Source: Pseudomonadota bacterium (GTDB lineage: Bacteria; Pseudomonadota; Gammaproteobacteria; Burkholderiales; Rhodocyclaceae). Taken from it: 35,832 nt of DNA. Made by a program: the position numbers and the translations under genes. Location of the stretch: assembly GCA_008501585.1 (NCBI GenBank), contig QQUN01000074.1, positions 1 through 35,832 on the forward strand. Reading direction: 5' to 3'. Positions 1 to 9,566 of this stretch are shown here, piece by piece. The notes under the pieces are model-generated. The model worked only from the letters and a program-made list of their open reading frames with translations. It made no database searches and was not told where the DNA came from. Each line of letters begins with the position of its first letter. The first letter of the stretch is position 1.

Positions 1-1
1 G

Positions 2-247
2 GGCAACCCCCCCGGCGGCATGACGACCTATGCCATGGACCGGGCCATTCCGCACGGCGCCACACCGCCACGGGCGGCCTGGGTGGCCCGCCGGGGCGCG
101 CCGGTGCTGCTGCTGGCCTGGGCGCCGCTGGTCGGCGACGCGCTGTGCGCCGCCGCCGGCTGGCTGCGCCTGCCGGCCCTCGCCTGTGCCGGCTGGATGG
201 CGCTGGGCAAGCTGCTGCGCTACGCCCTGATCCTCGCGGCGAGCTGA
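2..247 (+). CDS. YqaA/DedA-like inner-membrane protein (C-terminal part)
   Basis: The reading frame is open to the left edge, so only the last ~82 residues are present. They read GNPPGGMTTYAMDR, then a charged turn, then WVARRGAPVLLLAWAPLVGDALCAAAGWLR and a final hydrophobic helix. The GN-x-GG-x-TTY element and the RxGAPxLLLxWxPxxGD motif are typical of small YqaA-type proteins of the DedA/SNARE-associated superfamily, which sit in the inner membrane and are linked to lipid or membrane homeostasis. An ATG at 20 lies inside the conserved motif and is therefore not the true start. The gene ends 115 bases before pelA and is probably not functionally tied to it. Confidence 0.75.
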   Translation, partial: GNPPGGMTTYAMDRAIPHGATPPRAAWVARRGAPVLLLAWAPLVGDALCAAAGWLRLPALACAGWMALGKLLRYALILAAS

Positions 248-327
248 ACCGCGGCCGATTTAACACTTGTTTTAGCGATTCAGCGGCCAGCGTGCATTTG
301 GTCATGCTCCCGGCGTAACCGGCTCCC

Positions 328-333
328 TATACT
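328..333 (+). promoter_or_regulatory. possible -10 element of the pel operon promoter
   Basis: TATACT matches the sigma-70 -10 consensus at five of six positions and lies 30 bases before the pelA ATG. No good -35 lies at 16-18 bases; TTGGTC at 298-303 is 24 bases away. A short dyad, GCAT-N6-ATGC at 294-307, sits just upstream and could be an activator or repressor site. In Pseudomonas the pel promoter is controlled by FleQ and c-di-GMP, but no convincing FleQ box is visible here. Weak call. Confidence 0.3.
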
Positions 334-362
334 TGGCGTTCCGCCTGCCTGCAAGCCGAACG

Positions 363-3128
363 ATGCCCCGCGCCCTCGCCCTTTTCCTCACCCTGCTGTC
401 CTGTCTTGCCGGGTCGGGAAGCGTCCAGGCCGCCGCGTTCTCCATCGCCTTCCACTATGGCGCCACGCTGCCTGTCGACGGCCTGCGTGCCCACGACATC
501 GTGGTGGTCGAGCCCGACCACGGCCACGCCCCCGGCGCCCTGGGCCCGGATACCGAGCTGTTCGCCTATGTCAGCGTGGGCGAGGTCCACCCCCAGCGCG
601 CCTACCTGGCCGACATCCCCGCCGCGCTCAAGCGCCAGACCAACGCCGACTGGGGCAGCATCGTCATCGATGTCAGCCAGCCGGCCTGGGCTGCGTTCAT
701 GGCCGAGCGCATCGTCGGCCCGCTGTGGCAGCGCGGCTACCGCGGCTTCTTCCTCGACACGCTCGATTCCTACCGCCTGCTGGCCGACGTCGACCCGGCC
801 GCCGCGCAGCGCGGGCTCGAGCAACTCATCACCACGCTGACCGCGCGCTACCCCGGCATCCGGCTGATCCTCAACCGCGGCTTCGAGCTGCTGCCGGCCG
901 TGCACACGCAGGTCTTCGCCGTCGCCGCCGAATCGGTGCATCGCGGCTGGCACGCCGGCTCGGGCCGCTATGTGGCGGTGCCCGAGGCCGACCGCCGCTG
1001 GCTGCTCGAGCGCTTCGACGACGTGCGCCAGCGCTATGCCCTGCCGGTGATCGGCATCGACTACCTGCCCGCGGGGGCCCTCGACGAGGCCCGCGCGCTG
1101 GCCCGCCGCCTGCTGGCCGAGGACATCATCCCGTGGATCGCCGAGCCCTCGCTCACCACGCTGGGCACCGGCGCCATGGAGGCCCTGCCGCGTCGCGTGC
1201 TGGTGGTGTACGACGCCGCCGAGGCCAGCGCGGTGAACTACACCAACGCCCACCGCTACATCGAAATGCCGCTCAACTACCTCGGCTACGTGGCGGACTA
1301 CCTCACCCCTGACGCCCCCCTGCCCGACCGGCTCGACCCGCGCATCCACGCCGGCATCGTCACCTGGATGACCGGCGGCATCGCCCAGGGCACGCGCCTG
1401 CACCGCTGGCTGCAGGCACAGATCGACGCCGGCACCCGGGTCGCCGTCTTCGACGACTTCGGCTTCGAACTCGGCCAGCGCGGCGCTGCCCGCCTCGGCC
1501 TGGCGCTCGCACCGCCGCCGCAGGCCCCGCTGACCCTCAGCGCCAGCGACCCGATCATCGGCTTCGAGATGACCCCGCGCCCGCGCGCCAGCACCCTGCT
1601 GCCGATCACCGTCAGCCACCCCGACGGCAAACCCCTGGCCGAACTCACCGACGCCGCCGGCCAGCGCTACCACCCGGCGGCGATCATGCCCTGGGGCGGC
1701 TACCTGCTCGATGCCTTCGCCGTCACCGAACTGCCCGGCATCGAAGGCCAGAGTCGCTGGGGGGCCGACCCCTTCGCCTTCCTGCAACGCGCCCTGCGCC
1801 TGCCCCCGCGTCCGGTCCCCGACCCCGCCACCGCCAGCGGCCGCCGGCTGCTGATGGCCCATATCGACGGCGACGGCTTTCCCTCGCTGGCCGAGTTCCC
1901 CGGCTCGCCGCTGGCCGCCCAGGTGCTGCTCGACGACGTGCTCAAGCGCTACCGCTTCCCCCACGCCATGTCGGTGATCGAGGCCGAAGTCAGCCCCGAG
2001 GGGCTCTACCCCGCACTGGCCACAAAGCTCGAAGGCATCGCCCGGCAGATGTTCGCCCTGCCGCATGTCGAGATCGCCAGCCACACCTACTCCCACCCCT
2101 TCAAGTGGCGCAAGGTGTTCGACACACGCGACGACGACCGCGCCGCCGACTACCACCTCGAGATTCCCGGCTACACGCCCACCCCCGAGCGCGAGATCCT
2201 CGGCTCCATCGACTACATCCGCACGCGCCTCGCCCCACCCGGCAAGCCCGTGCGCCTGCTGCTGTGGAGCGGCAATGCCGCGCCCGACGCCGCCACTCTC
2301 AAGCTGATCGAAGAACACGACCTGCTCGACATGAACGGCGGCAACACCACCATGAGCCGCCGCCGCCCCACCGTCGCCGCCGTCTCACCCATCGGCGTGC
2401 ACCAGGGCCCCTACTTCCAGCCCTACGCGCCGATCATGAACGAGAACGTCTACACCAACGACTGGACCGGCCCCTACTACGGCTTCCGCGACGTCATCGA
2501 CACCTTCCGCATGACCGGCGAGCCGCGCCGCCTCAAGCCGATCAACATCTACTACCACACCTATTCGGCCAGCAAGCTCGCCGCCCTCAAGGCCCTGCAC
2601 ACGGTCTATGACTGGACCCTGGCACAGCCGACCCAGGCGGTGTTTCCCAGCGACTACATCGCCATGGCCCACAACTTCAACACCCTCAGCCTGGCCCGCG
2701 CGCTCGACGACCCCGACACCCTGCACATCCGCCACGCCGACGCCCTGCGCAGCCTGCGCCTGCCGCCCGGGTTCCCCGCCCCCGACCTTCGCCACAGCGC
2801 CGGGCTGGCCGGCTGGGCCGACGGACCCGACGGCCGCTTCGCCACCCTCGCCGCCTCCCGCGCCAGTCTGCGCCCCGCACGGCCGGGCGCGCCCGTGCCG
2901 CACTTCGTCTCCGCCAATGCCCGCCTGACCCACTGGCAACGCCACCCGGCCGGCATCGACTTCACCCTGGCGGGCCACACCCCGCTCGAACTCACCCTCT
3001 CGCACCCCGGCCACTGCCGGCTGCAGGCCAACGGGCGCGCGCTCGCCGCCGCCCGACACGACGGCCCGACCCACCACTACCGCCTCGACGCCACCGATGC
3101 CCGCCTCGCCCTCCGCTGCCCTGCCTGA
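363..3128 (+). CDS. pelA: PelA, periplasmic Pel deacetylase / glycoside hydrolase
   Basis: Processes Pel, the cationic GalNAc/GlcNAc-type exopolysaccharide, in the periplasm: it partially deacetylates the polymer and can cleave it. The 921-residue product starts with a signal peptide (residues 1-23, ending VQA). An N-terminal GH166-type domain (about 25-275) carries GFFLDT with D132 and AAESV with E190. A middle reductase-like domain follows. The deacetylase domain starts near 495 with HIDGDGF (D502) and has SHTYSHP (H574, H578). The offset to the published P. aeruginosa residues is constant (D160/E218, 28 apart; D528/H600/H604, 26 apart), so both active sites look intact. A C-terminal beta-rich region follows. 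ATG 363 is chosen because the upstream in-frame TTG at 333 overlaps the likely -10 and would spoil the signal peptide. The 3' end overlaps pelB by 32 bases. Confidence 0.95.
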   Translation: MPRALALFLTLLSCLAGSGSVQAAAFSIAFHYGATLPVDGLRAHDIVVVEPDHGHAPGALGPDTELFAYVSVGEVHPQRAYLADIPAALKRQTNADWGSIVIDVSQPAWAAFMAERIVGPLWQRGYRGFFLDTLDSYRLLADVDPAAAQRGLEQLITTLTARYPGIRLILNRGFELLPAVHTQVFAVAAESVHRGWHAGSGRYVAVPEADRRWLLERFDDVRQRYALPVIGIDYLPAGALDEARALARRLLAEDIIPWIAEPSLTTLGTGAMEALPRRVLVVYDAAEASAVNYTNAHRYIEMPLNYLGYVADYLTPDAPLPDRLDPRIHAGIVTWMTGGIAQGTRLHRWLQAQIDAGTRVAVFDDFGFELGQRGAARLGLALAPPPQAPLTLSASDPIIGFEMTPRPRASTLLPITVSHPDGKPLAELTDAAGQRYHPAAIMPWGGYLLDAFAVTELPGIEGQSRWGADPFAFLQRALRLPPRPVPDPATASGRRLLMAHIDGDGFPSLAEFPGSPLAAQVLLDDVLKRYRFPHAMSVIEAEVSPEGLYPALATKLEGIARQMFALPHVEIASHTYSHPFKWRKVFDTRDDDRAADYHLEIPGYTPTPEREILGSIDYIRTRLAPPGKPVRLLLWSGNAAPDAATLKLIEEHDLLDMNGGNTTMSRRRPTVAAVSPIGVHQGPYFQPYAPIMNENVYTNDWTGPYYGFRDVIDTFRMTGEPRRLKPINIYYHTYSASKLAALKALHTVYDWTLAQPTQAVFPSDYIAMAHNFNTLSLARALDDPDTLHIRHADALRSLRLPPGFPAPDLRHSAGLAGWADGPDGRFATLAASRASLRPARPGAPVPHFVSANARLTHWQRHPAGIDFTLAGHTPLELTLSHPGHCRLQANGRALAAARHDGPTHHYRLDATDARLALRCPA

Positions 3129-6100
3129 GCGCCCCCGCGTCCTCTCGCTGCGCGCGCTGATGGTCTTCGGCGCGCTGGCCGGCGCCGGCATGGTGCTGCT
3201 CTTCCCCTACGACACCCTGGTCAAGGCCTCGCTCGACGCCCGCCAGGGCGACGCCCTCGCCGCCGCCTACCTGCACAACCTGCTGCGAACCGACACCGAC
3301 AACGCCCGCATGCGTTTCGCCCTCGCCGCCCAGCACGCTGCCCGGCACGACTTTCCTGCCGCGCGCCAGGCCATCGCCCCGCTTGTCCGCCACGCCGACC
3401 CCGCCGTCGCCGCCCGCGCCCGCTGGCTCGACTGGCGCTTTGCCGCCGACCAGACCCCGGCCGACGCCCCCGCGCACGAGGCCGACCTGCACGCCCTCGC
3501 CGGCGACCCCGCGCTGGCCACCGCCGACCGACTCAGCCTCGTCGCCTACGCCGCACGCGGCCGCCACGGCGACAGCGCTGGCCACGCCCTCGACACCCTG
3601 CGCAGCGCCGCCGACCTCGACACCGTCGCCGCCCAGTCACTCGCCGACCACCTGCGCCAGACCGGCCACCCCCACCTGGCCGCCCGCGCCTACCTGCTCG
3701 CCCGTGACCGCGCCACCGCACCGGCCGAGCAGCGCGCCCACTTCCTCGCCGCGCTGCGCACCCTGCAGGCGGTCAGCGACTTCGACGCCGCCCTCGCGCT
3801 GGCCGACCGCGAACTCGGCCCGCTCGCCACCGACGCCCCCACCCTCACCTTCCTCATCGGCCTCGCCCGCGCCGCCAACCGCCCCGAGCGCGCCGCCGAC
3901 TACGCCCGCCGCCTGATCCGCACCAGCCTGCAAGAACAGCTCGACGGCGCCATCCGCCTGGTAGCCCTCAGCGCCGACGCCGACCTCGCCCTGCCCTTCG
4001 ACGACGCCCGCTACCGCCTCGCCTACGACACCTTCCTCGGCGCCGGCGCCCTCGCCGACGCCTACGCCCTCAGCGCCTCCGCCGTCCGCCAGGCCCCCGA
4101 CAGCGCCGACTGGCGCCGCCGCCTCGCGCAAGTGGCCGAGTGGCACGGCCAGCCCGCCGAGGCCCTGGCCCAGTGGCACCACCTGGCCCGCCAGGGCGAC
4201 AGCGCCGCCTGGGCCCAGGTGCTGCGCCTGGCCCCCGGCCTGTTCGCCCACCGCCCGCTGCTCGACGCGAAGCAGCACCAGCTGCGCCAGCACCCGGCCG
4301 ACGACGCCCTGCTGCACGACATCGCCCGCCTGTACGAACGCCTCGGCGAGCCCGACGCCGGCATCGCCTTTCTCCAGGCCCACGCCACCCGCCACCCGAG
4401 CCCCGCCGCCCTCGACGCACTGGCCACCCTCGCCGAACGCGCCGGCCGCGGCGCGGTGGCCGATGCCGCCCTGGCCGAGCGCGCGCAGCGCTTCGGCAAC
4501 TCACCGGCGCTGAGCCAGCGCCGCGCCGCCGGTCTCATCGCCCGCGGCCACCTCGACGCCGCCATGGCCGCGCTCGACAGCGCCCATGGCGACGCCCCCG
4601 ACACCGCCACCGACTACTGGCAGCTGCGCGCCTCGCTCGCCGGCCTGCTGCAAGCGCGCAGCGCCCAGCGCGACGCCTTGAGCCGCCTCGTCGCCCAGCC
4701 CGGCGCACGGCCGGAGGACTTCGCCGACCTCGTCGAGCTGCTGCGCCCGGCCCACCCCGACCAGGCCGCCCGCCTCGCCACCCGCGCGTGGGACCGCTAC
4801 GCCCGCCCCGACTGGCTGCTGCGCAGCCTCGACCTGCACCTGGCCACCCGCAACTACGCCGCCATGGGCGCCCTCATCGACGCGCTCGATGCGCCACGCC
4901 TGCGCCCCCTGGAAACCGACGCCACCTTCCTGCGCCTGCGCGGCCAGTGGCAGCAGGGCACCGGCCAGCACGACGCCGCACAGGCCGACTTCGAAGCCGC
5001 GCTGGCCCGCGACCCCGCCAGCGCCGCCACCCGCGCCGCCCTGCTGTGGCTACTCATCGACACCGCCAAGGCCGACACCCTGGCCGCCCTGCTAGCCCGC
5101 CACGAAGCCGACTGGGCCGCCGACGGCGAACTGCACGACGCCCTCGCCGCCGCCTGGTCCACGCTCTCCCGCCCGCAGCGCGCGCTCGACCGCTACCTGC
5201 TGCCGCACGCCCACCGCCACCGTGACGACTTCCTGTGGATGATGGGCCTGGCCGACACGCTCGAGCAGGCCGGCGAGGTCGACCGCGCCTGGCAACTGCG
5301 CGAGCACCTGTGGCGCCAGCGACGCACCGCCGCCCCGGCCACCAGCGCCGAGGCCGCCCCCCTGGCGCGCCGCGCCGCCGAGGCCCGCCTCGCCCGCCAG
5401 CAACGCCCCGGCGACGCCAGCGACCGGCTGCTGCGCGCCCTGATGCGCCAGGACGGCCCGACCGACCCGCTCGACACCCCCGTGCTGCGCGACCTGGCCA
5501 TGAGCTGGCTGCTCGACCAGGGCGACATCGATGGCGCGCGCGGCTTCCTGTGGGAGCGCTATGCCCGCGCCCTGACCCGCCCGCACTGGGCCGACGCCGC
5601 CATCGCCCTGGCCGGCGACGACCGCAGCACACTGGCCGAGATCCTGGCCCGCCACGACACCGCGCTACCGGCCGCGCAGCGCGCCGAAATCGCCGAGCGC
5701 CTCGGCCGCCCCGAGCAGGTCGCCAGCGCCCTCCACGCCGTTGCCGACGACGCCCGCCACGGCGACGACCTCCACCTGCAACTGAGCGACGCCCTGCTCG
5801 ACCAGGCCCACCGCCTGCGCCTCGATGCCACCGCCCGCCGCCTCGACGCCCTCCGCGAAACCGAACGCCGCGCCGAGCTGCGGCTACGCCTCGCCCCCCG
5901 GCTCAAGCTCAGCCTCACCCTGGGCAGCCTCCAGCGCCGCCCCCGCGGCGGCACACTGGCCACCGCGCCCGACGAGCGCCAGGTCGGCGTCGAGCTCGCC
6001 TGGACCCACGACGCCGGCCTCACCCGCCTCGGCGTCGCCCGCCGTCACGGCCTCGCCGACACCACCCCGGTCTGGCTCGGACACGATGTCCAGTTCGACC

Positions 6101-6720
6101 CGCGCTGGGCCTTCGGCCTCGACCTCGGCACCCAGCTGGCCGCCACCGAAAGCAGCGCGCTGCGCGCCGCCGGCATGAAGGACGAGCTGCTCGCCAGCGC
6201 CGCCTACGGCCTCAGTTCGCGCGAACGCCTGGCCCTGCAGTGGGCGCACAGCCGCTACAGCAGCCAGCACGGCCTGGCGCTCGGCCGCGCCGACCGCTGG
6301 CAACTCGACTACAGCTACCGCCTGACCCGCGGCCGGCCGGAACTCGAGGCCGGCGTGTATGCCGGCGGCTACCGCTTCCGCGCCGATGTGGGCGGCGATG
6401 CCGGCGACCGCGCCGCGCTCGCGTCGATCCTGCCCGGCGGCCTGGCCCCGCTGCTGCCCGACAGCTACCTGTTCCGCGGCGCCCGGCTCACCGTCAACGC
6501 CCGCCAGCGCCATGGCCTGCAACGCGCCCTGGTGCCCTACGCCACACTCGACCTCAACCATGTCAGCGGCCGCGGTTATGGCTACGGCGTCGAGCTCGGC
6601 CTCAGCGGTCGGGTGCTCGGCGCCGACCAGCTGCTGCTCGGCCTCCAGCACGACAAGGGCGGCGAGGGCGATGCCGGCCGCAGCAGCGCCTTGTTCCTCG
6701 ACTACCAACTGTTCTTCTGA
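3097..6720 (+). CDS. pelB: PelB, outer-membrane Pel export porin with TPR scaffold
   Basis: Final export channel for Pel. The product is 1207 residues, close to the ~1190 of P. aeruginosa PelB. Residues about 15-36 form one membrane anchor (LMVFGALAGAGMVLLF). A long Ala/Leu/Asp-rich helical region of TPR-like repeats (about 45-900) follows, which in the family binds PelA in the periplasm. The last ~280 residues alternate polar and hydrophobic residues as in a 16-strand beta barrel and end LFLDYQLFF, with the terminal Phe typical of BAM-inserted proteins. The start at 3097 lies inside pelA and has no clear Shine-Dalgarno site, so translation is probably coupled. An ATG at 3160 would cut into the anchor. 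Confidence 0.93.
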   Translation: MPASPSAALPERPRVLSLRALMVFGALAGAGMVLLFPYDTLVKASLDARQGDALAAAYLHNLLRTDTDNARMRFALAAQHAARHDFPAARQAIAPLVRHADPAVAARARWLDWRFAADQTPADAPAHEADLHALAGDPALATADRLSLVAYAARGRHGDSAGHALDTLRSAADLDTVAAQSLADHLRQTGHPHLAARAYLLARDRATAPAEQRAHFLAALRTLQAVSDFDAALALADRELGPLATDAPTLTFLIGLARAANRPERAADYARRLIRTSLQEQLDGAIRLVALSADADLALPFDDARYRLAYDTFLGAGALADAYALSASAVRQAPDSADWRRRLAQVAEWHGQPAEALAQWHHLARQGDSAAWAQVLRLAPGLFAHRPLLDAKQHQLRQHPADDALLHDIARLYERLGEPDAGIAFLQAHATRHPSPAALDALATLAERAGRGAVADAALAERAQRFGNSPALSQRRAAGLIARGHLDAAMAALDSAHGDAPDTATDYWQLRASLAGLLQARSAQRDALSRLVAQPGARPEDFADLVELLRPAHPDQAARLATRAWDRYARPDWLLRSLDLHLATRNYAAMGALIDALDAPRLRPLETDATFLRLRGQWQQGTGQHDAAQADFEAALARDPASAATRAALLWLLIDTAKADTLAALLARHEADWAADGELHDALAAAWSTLSRPQRALDRYLLPHAHRHRDDFLWMMGLADTLEQAGEVDRAWQLREHLWRQRRTAAPATSAEAAPLARRAAEARLARQQRPGDASDRLLRALMRQDGPTDPLDTPVLRDLAMSWLLDQGDIDGARGFLWERYARALTRPHWADAAIALAGDDRSTLAEILARHDTALPAAQRAEIAERLGRPEQVASALHAVADDARHGDDLHLQLSDALLDQAHRLRLDATARRLDALRETERRAELRLRLAPRLKLSLTLGSLQRRPRGGTLATAPDERQVGVELAWTHDAGLTRLGVARRHGLADTTPVWLGHDVQFDPRWAFGLDLGTQLAATESSALRAAGMKDELLASAAYGLSSRERLALQWAHSRYSSQHGLALGRADRWQLDYSYRLTRGRPELEAGVYAGGYRFRADVGGDAGDRAALASILPGGLAPLLPDSYLFRGARLTVNARQRHGLQRALVPYATLDLNHVSGRGYGYGVELGLSGRVLGADQLLLGLQHDKGGEGDAGRSSALFLDYQLFF

Positions 6721-6735
6721 GCCCAAGGGAGCCCC

Positions 6736-7263
6736 ATGAACACCTTGCTTGCCCACCCCCTCCTGCGCCTCCTGTGCCTGGTCACGCTGCTCGGCGGCTG
6801 TGCTGTCACCGACCGCGTTCCCGAGCGCACCGCCAGCGCCCAGGCCCGCTGGGCCGTGCTCACGCTGGAAAACACCACCACCACGCCCATGGCCGGCGCC
6901 CGCGCCGAGGCCGTGGCCCGCGCCCTGCTCCACACCCTGGGCGTCAATGACGTGGTGCGCCCGCCCGCACCGACGCGCGACGCGCTGTTCGACCCCGCCC
7001 CGGCGGCCGACACCGAGGCGGCCATCGCCTGGGCACGCGGCGCCGGCGTGCGCTACCTGCTCACCGGCACGGTCGACGAATGGCAGTACAAGGTCGGCGT
7101 CGATGGCGAGCCGGCCGTGGGCCTGGCCCTGCACATCATCGACGTCGAAGACGGCAGCACGCTGTGGAGCGGCGTTGGCGCACGCACCGGCTGGGGGCGC
7201 GACTCGCTCGCCGCCGTCGCGCAGACGCTGATCAAGTCGCTGCTCGCCCCGGTTGTCCGCTAG
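6736..7263 (+). CDS. pelC: PelC, outer-membrane lipoprotein of the Pel secretion complex
   Basis: 175 residues with a lipoprotein signal peptide and lipobox LLGGC (acylated Cys22). PelC of Pseudomonas forms a dodecameric ring on the periplasmic face of the outer membrane that funnels Pel towards PelB. The fold is the TolB-N-like domain: WAVLTLENTT, then AWARGAGVRYLLTGTVDEWQYK and DGSTLWSG. The Trp in ARTGWGRD probably corresponds to the membrane-contacting Trp of the family. AAGGGA-like ribosome site (AAGGGAG) just before the ATG, 15 bases after pelB. Nothing unusual. Confidence 0.93.
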   Translation: MNTLLAHPLLRLLCLVTLLGGCAVTDRVPERTASAQARWAVLTLENTTTTPMAGARAEAVARALLHTLGVNDVVRPPAPTRDALFDPAPAADTEAAIAWARGAGVRYLLTGTVDEWQYKVGVDGEPAVGLALHIIDVEDGSTLWSGVGARTGWGRDSLAAVAQTLIKSLLAPVVR

Positions 7264-7270
7264 GCCCCGC

Positions 7271-8614
7271 ATGTCCGTCACCCGCCTGTTCGCCCCCCAC
7301 CGGGTTGCGCCCCACGCGCTGGCCGAAGCCCTCGTCGTGCCGCTGCTGCTGCTCGCCCTCGCCTGGTGGGTCAACCCGGCCGACCCGCTGTTCGCCTGGG
7401 CCAGCTTCCCCTGGCCGGTGCTCGGGCCGGTGCTGATCGCCCTGCGCTACGGCCCGCTGCTCGGCGTGCTCGGCGTCATCGCGCTGCTCGCCGGCTGGCT
7501 GGCGCTGCTGGCCAGCGGGCAACTCGACGCCGCCACGCCGCAACTGTATTTCCTCGGCACACTGGCGCTGGTGATGATCGGCGGCGAATTCGCCTCCATC
7601 TGGCGCAGCCGCGTCCGCCGCGCCGACACCCGGGCCCACTACCTGCAGGAACGGCTCGACCAGCTCACCCGCCAGCACTACCTGCTGCGCGTCTCGCACG
7701 ACCGCCTCGAGCAAGACCTGATCAGCCGGCCGGTGTCGATGCGCGATGCGCTCACCGGCCTGCGCGAACTGGCCTCGGGCGACGACGCGCACGCCGGCGC
7801 CGACGACCTGCTCAAGCTGCTGGCCCAGTTCTGCCAGGTCGAACGGGCGGCCCTCTTTCCGCTCGCCGCCAACGGCACGCCGGCGGCGACGCCGGCCGGA
7901 CGCCTCGGCGCCCCCTTCCCCCTCGTTGCCGACGATCCACTGATCCGCGCCGCCGATACCGAAGGCGGCCTGTGCCATGTGGCCAGCGACGCCCTGCCCG
8001 ACGACCACGGCAGCCAGTACCTGGTGGTCAGCCGCCTGCGCGACCTGCGCGGCACCGACCACGGCCTGCTGGTGATCGAATCGATGCCCTTCGTCGCGCT
8101 GCATGCCGACACCCTGCAGGTGATCAACCTGCTCGCCGGCTACTACGCCGACAGCCTCGCCAGCCGTGACATCGTCCGCCCCGTCCACGCCGTGGCGCCG
8201 CACTGCCCGCCCGAATTCGCGCTCGAGCTGCAACGGATGTGGCATGCCAGCCGCGACAGCGGGCTGCCCGGCGCCATCGTCGCGCTCACCTATGCCAGCC
8301 GGCCGGTACTCGACGACCTGCCGCTGCAATGGCACCGCCTGCAGCGCACGCTCGATGTCACCTGGCACACCCGCGAAGGCCCGCGCGAAGCCTTGCTGGT
8401 GCTGATGCCGCTGTCCGGCGCCGCGGCCATCGAGGGCTACCTCGACCGCCTCGACGCCTGGCTGACCCAGCACCTGGACGCCCCGCCCGGCGAGCTGGGC
8501 ATCGCCCTGCACGCCTACCGGCTCGACACCACCCCTGCCCCCGACCTGTTGCGCACCCTGCTCGAGGATTGTCATGTTTGCCCTGCTGCTCAGTCTGTCG
8601 GCGTTGTCGCTTGA
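7271..8614 (+). CDS. pelD: PelD, inner-membrane c-di-GMP receptor
   Basis: 447 residues. About four membrane helices in residues 15-115 are followed by a coiled segment (YLQERLDQLTRQHYLLRVSHDRLEQDL), a GAF domain (about 160-310) and a degenerate GGDEF domain (about 320-447). In P. aeruginosa the RxxD inhibitory-type site of this domain binds c-di-GMP and switches on Pel synthesis; here R359-T-L-D362 sits at the matching place. No GGDEF signature is present, so it is a receptor and not a cyclase. The SRPVSMRDAL segment before the GAF domain resembles the family's third ligand Arg region. The ATG at 7271 is 7 bases after pelC; an in-frame TTG at 7253 would overlap pelC. The 3' end overlaps pelE by 41 bases. 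Confidence 0.93.
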   Translation: MSVTRLFAPHRVAPHALAEALVVPLLLLALAWWVNPADPLFAWASFPWPVLGPVLIALRYGPLLGVLGVIALLAGWLALLASGQLDAATPQLYFLGTLALVMIGGEFASIWRSRVRRADTRAHYLQERLDQLTRQHYLLRVSHDRLEQDLISRPVSMRDALTGLRELASGDDAHAGADDLLKLLAQFCQVERAALFPLAANGTPAATPAGRLGAPFPLVADDPLIRAADTEGGLCHVASDALPDDHGSQYLVVSRLRDLRGTDHGLLVIESMPFVALHADTLQVINLLAGYYADSLASRDIVRPVHAVAPHCPPEFALELQRMWHASRDSGLPGAIVALTYASRPVLDDLPLQWHRLQRTLDVTWHTREGPREALLVLMPLSGAAAIEGYLDRLDAWLTQHLDAPPGELGIALHAYRLDTTPAPDLLRTLLEDCHVCPAAQSVGVVA

Positions 8615-9566
8615 AGGCCTCGCGCTCGGCGTGCTCGGTAGCGCCGACACGGGCGAGGGCCTGCTGGCGGCCTTCCTGCTGCCGCACCTGGCCGCCAGCG
8701 CCCTGCTGGCGCTGGCCGGGCGGGCGCTGATGCCCTCGCTCACCGCGCGCGCGCCCGGCGCCAGCGTGGCGCTGATGTTCGCGCTCAGCGCCTTCATCCC
8801 GCTGCTGGGTTTCCTCGGCGTGGCCACCGGGCTGTGGATCGGTCGCTACCGCCGCGCAATGCGCGGCCCGCGGGGGCTGCGCACCCTCGCCCTGCCGCCG
8901 CTCGACCCCCACCAACGCGCCCGCGCCGGCGTCCACCCGACCGGCGTCAGCGGCTTTCTGCGCAACCGGCGGGTGCCCACCCCGCAGCGGCTCAAGGCGC
9001 TGGTGGCCTTGCAGCATGTGCCCGGCCGGGTGGCCAGCCCGCTGCTGCGCAACCTGCTCGGTGACGACAGCGAAGACTTGCGCCTGCTCGCCTACGGCAT
9101 GCTCGACCGCAAGGAGAAAGGGCTCAACGCACAAATCCATGCCGAGCACCGCCGGCTCGCCGCCAACCCCGGCCCCACCGCCCAGTTGCTCGCCCATACC
9201 CGGCTGGCCGGCCTGTACTGGGAGCTGATCTACCAGCAACTGGCCCACGGCGACCTGCGCACCCATGCCGCCGACACCGGCCTGTTCCACGCCCGCGCCG
9301 CGCTCGCGCTGCGCCCATCGGCCGCCGGCATGCATCTGCGCTGCGGCCAGTTCCTGCAGACACTCGGCGATGCCGACGGCGCCGAAGTGGCGCTCGAAGC
9401 CGCCCGCAGCGCCGGCCTGCCCGACCACCGGGTGCTGCCCCACCTGGCCGAACTGGCCTTCCTGCGCCGCGACTTTGCCGCCGTGCGCCGCCTGCTGGCG
9501 CCGCTGGGCCACTGGCCGGGCACCACCGGCATGCACAAGGTGGCGCAACTGTGGAGACCGCGATGA
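8574..9566 (+). CDS. pelE: PelE, inner-membrane TPR protein of the Pel synthase complex
   Basis: 330 residues: two or three hydrophobic helices (residues 1-100), a basic linker, then a cytoplasmic helical region with TPR-like repeats (about 190-325: LAHTRLAGLYWELIYQQL, ALALRPSAAGMHLRCGQFL). In the family PelE joins PelD, PelG and PelF in the inner-membrane synthase complex and is thought to recruit PelF. The start has a GAGG ribosome site inside pelD. The stop overlaps the pelF start as ATGA, indicating coupled translation. Confidence 0.9.
   Translation: MFALLLSLSALSLEGLALGVLGSADTGEGLLAAFLLPHLAASALLALAGRALMPSLTARAPGASVALMFALSAFIPLLGFLGVATGLWIGRYRRAMRGPRGLRTLALPPLDPHQRARAGVHPTGVSGFLRNRRVPTPQRLKALVALQHVPGRVASPLLRNLLGDDSEDLRLLAYGMLDRKEKGLNAQIHAEHRRLAANPGPTAQLLAHTRLAGLYWELIYQQLAHGDLRTHAADTGLFHARAALALRPSAAGMHLRCGQFLQTLGDADGAEVALEAARSAGLPDHRVLPHLAELAFLRRDFAAVRRLLAPLGHWPGTTGMHKVAQLWRPR

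Noticed and set aside
327-2318. 663-codon open frame opposite pelA
   Set aside because: Shadow composition and no ribosome site; pelA has intact catalytic residues on the other strand.
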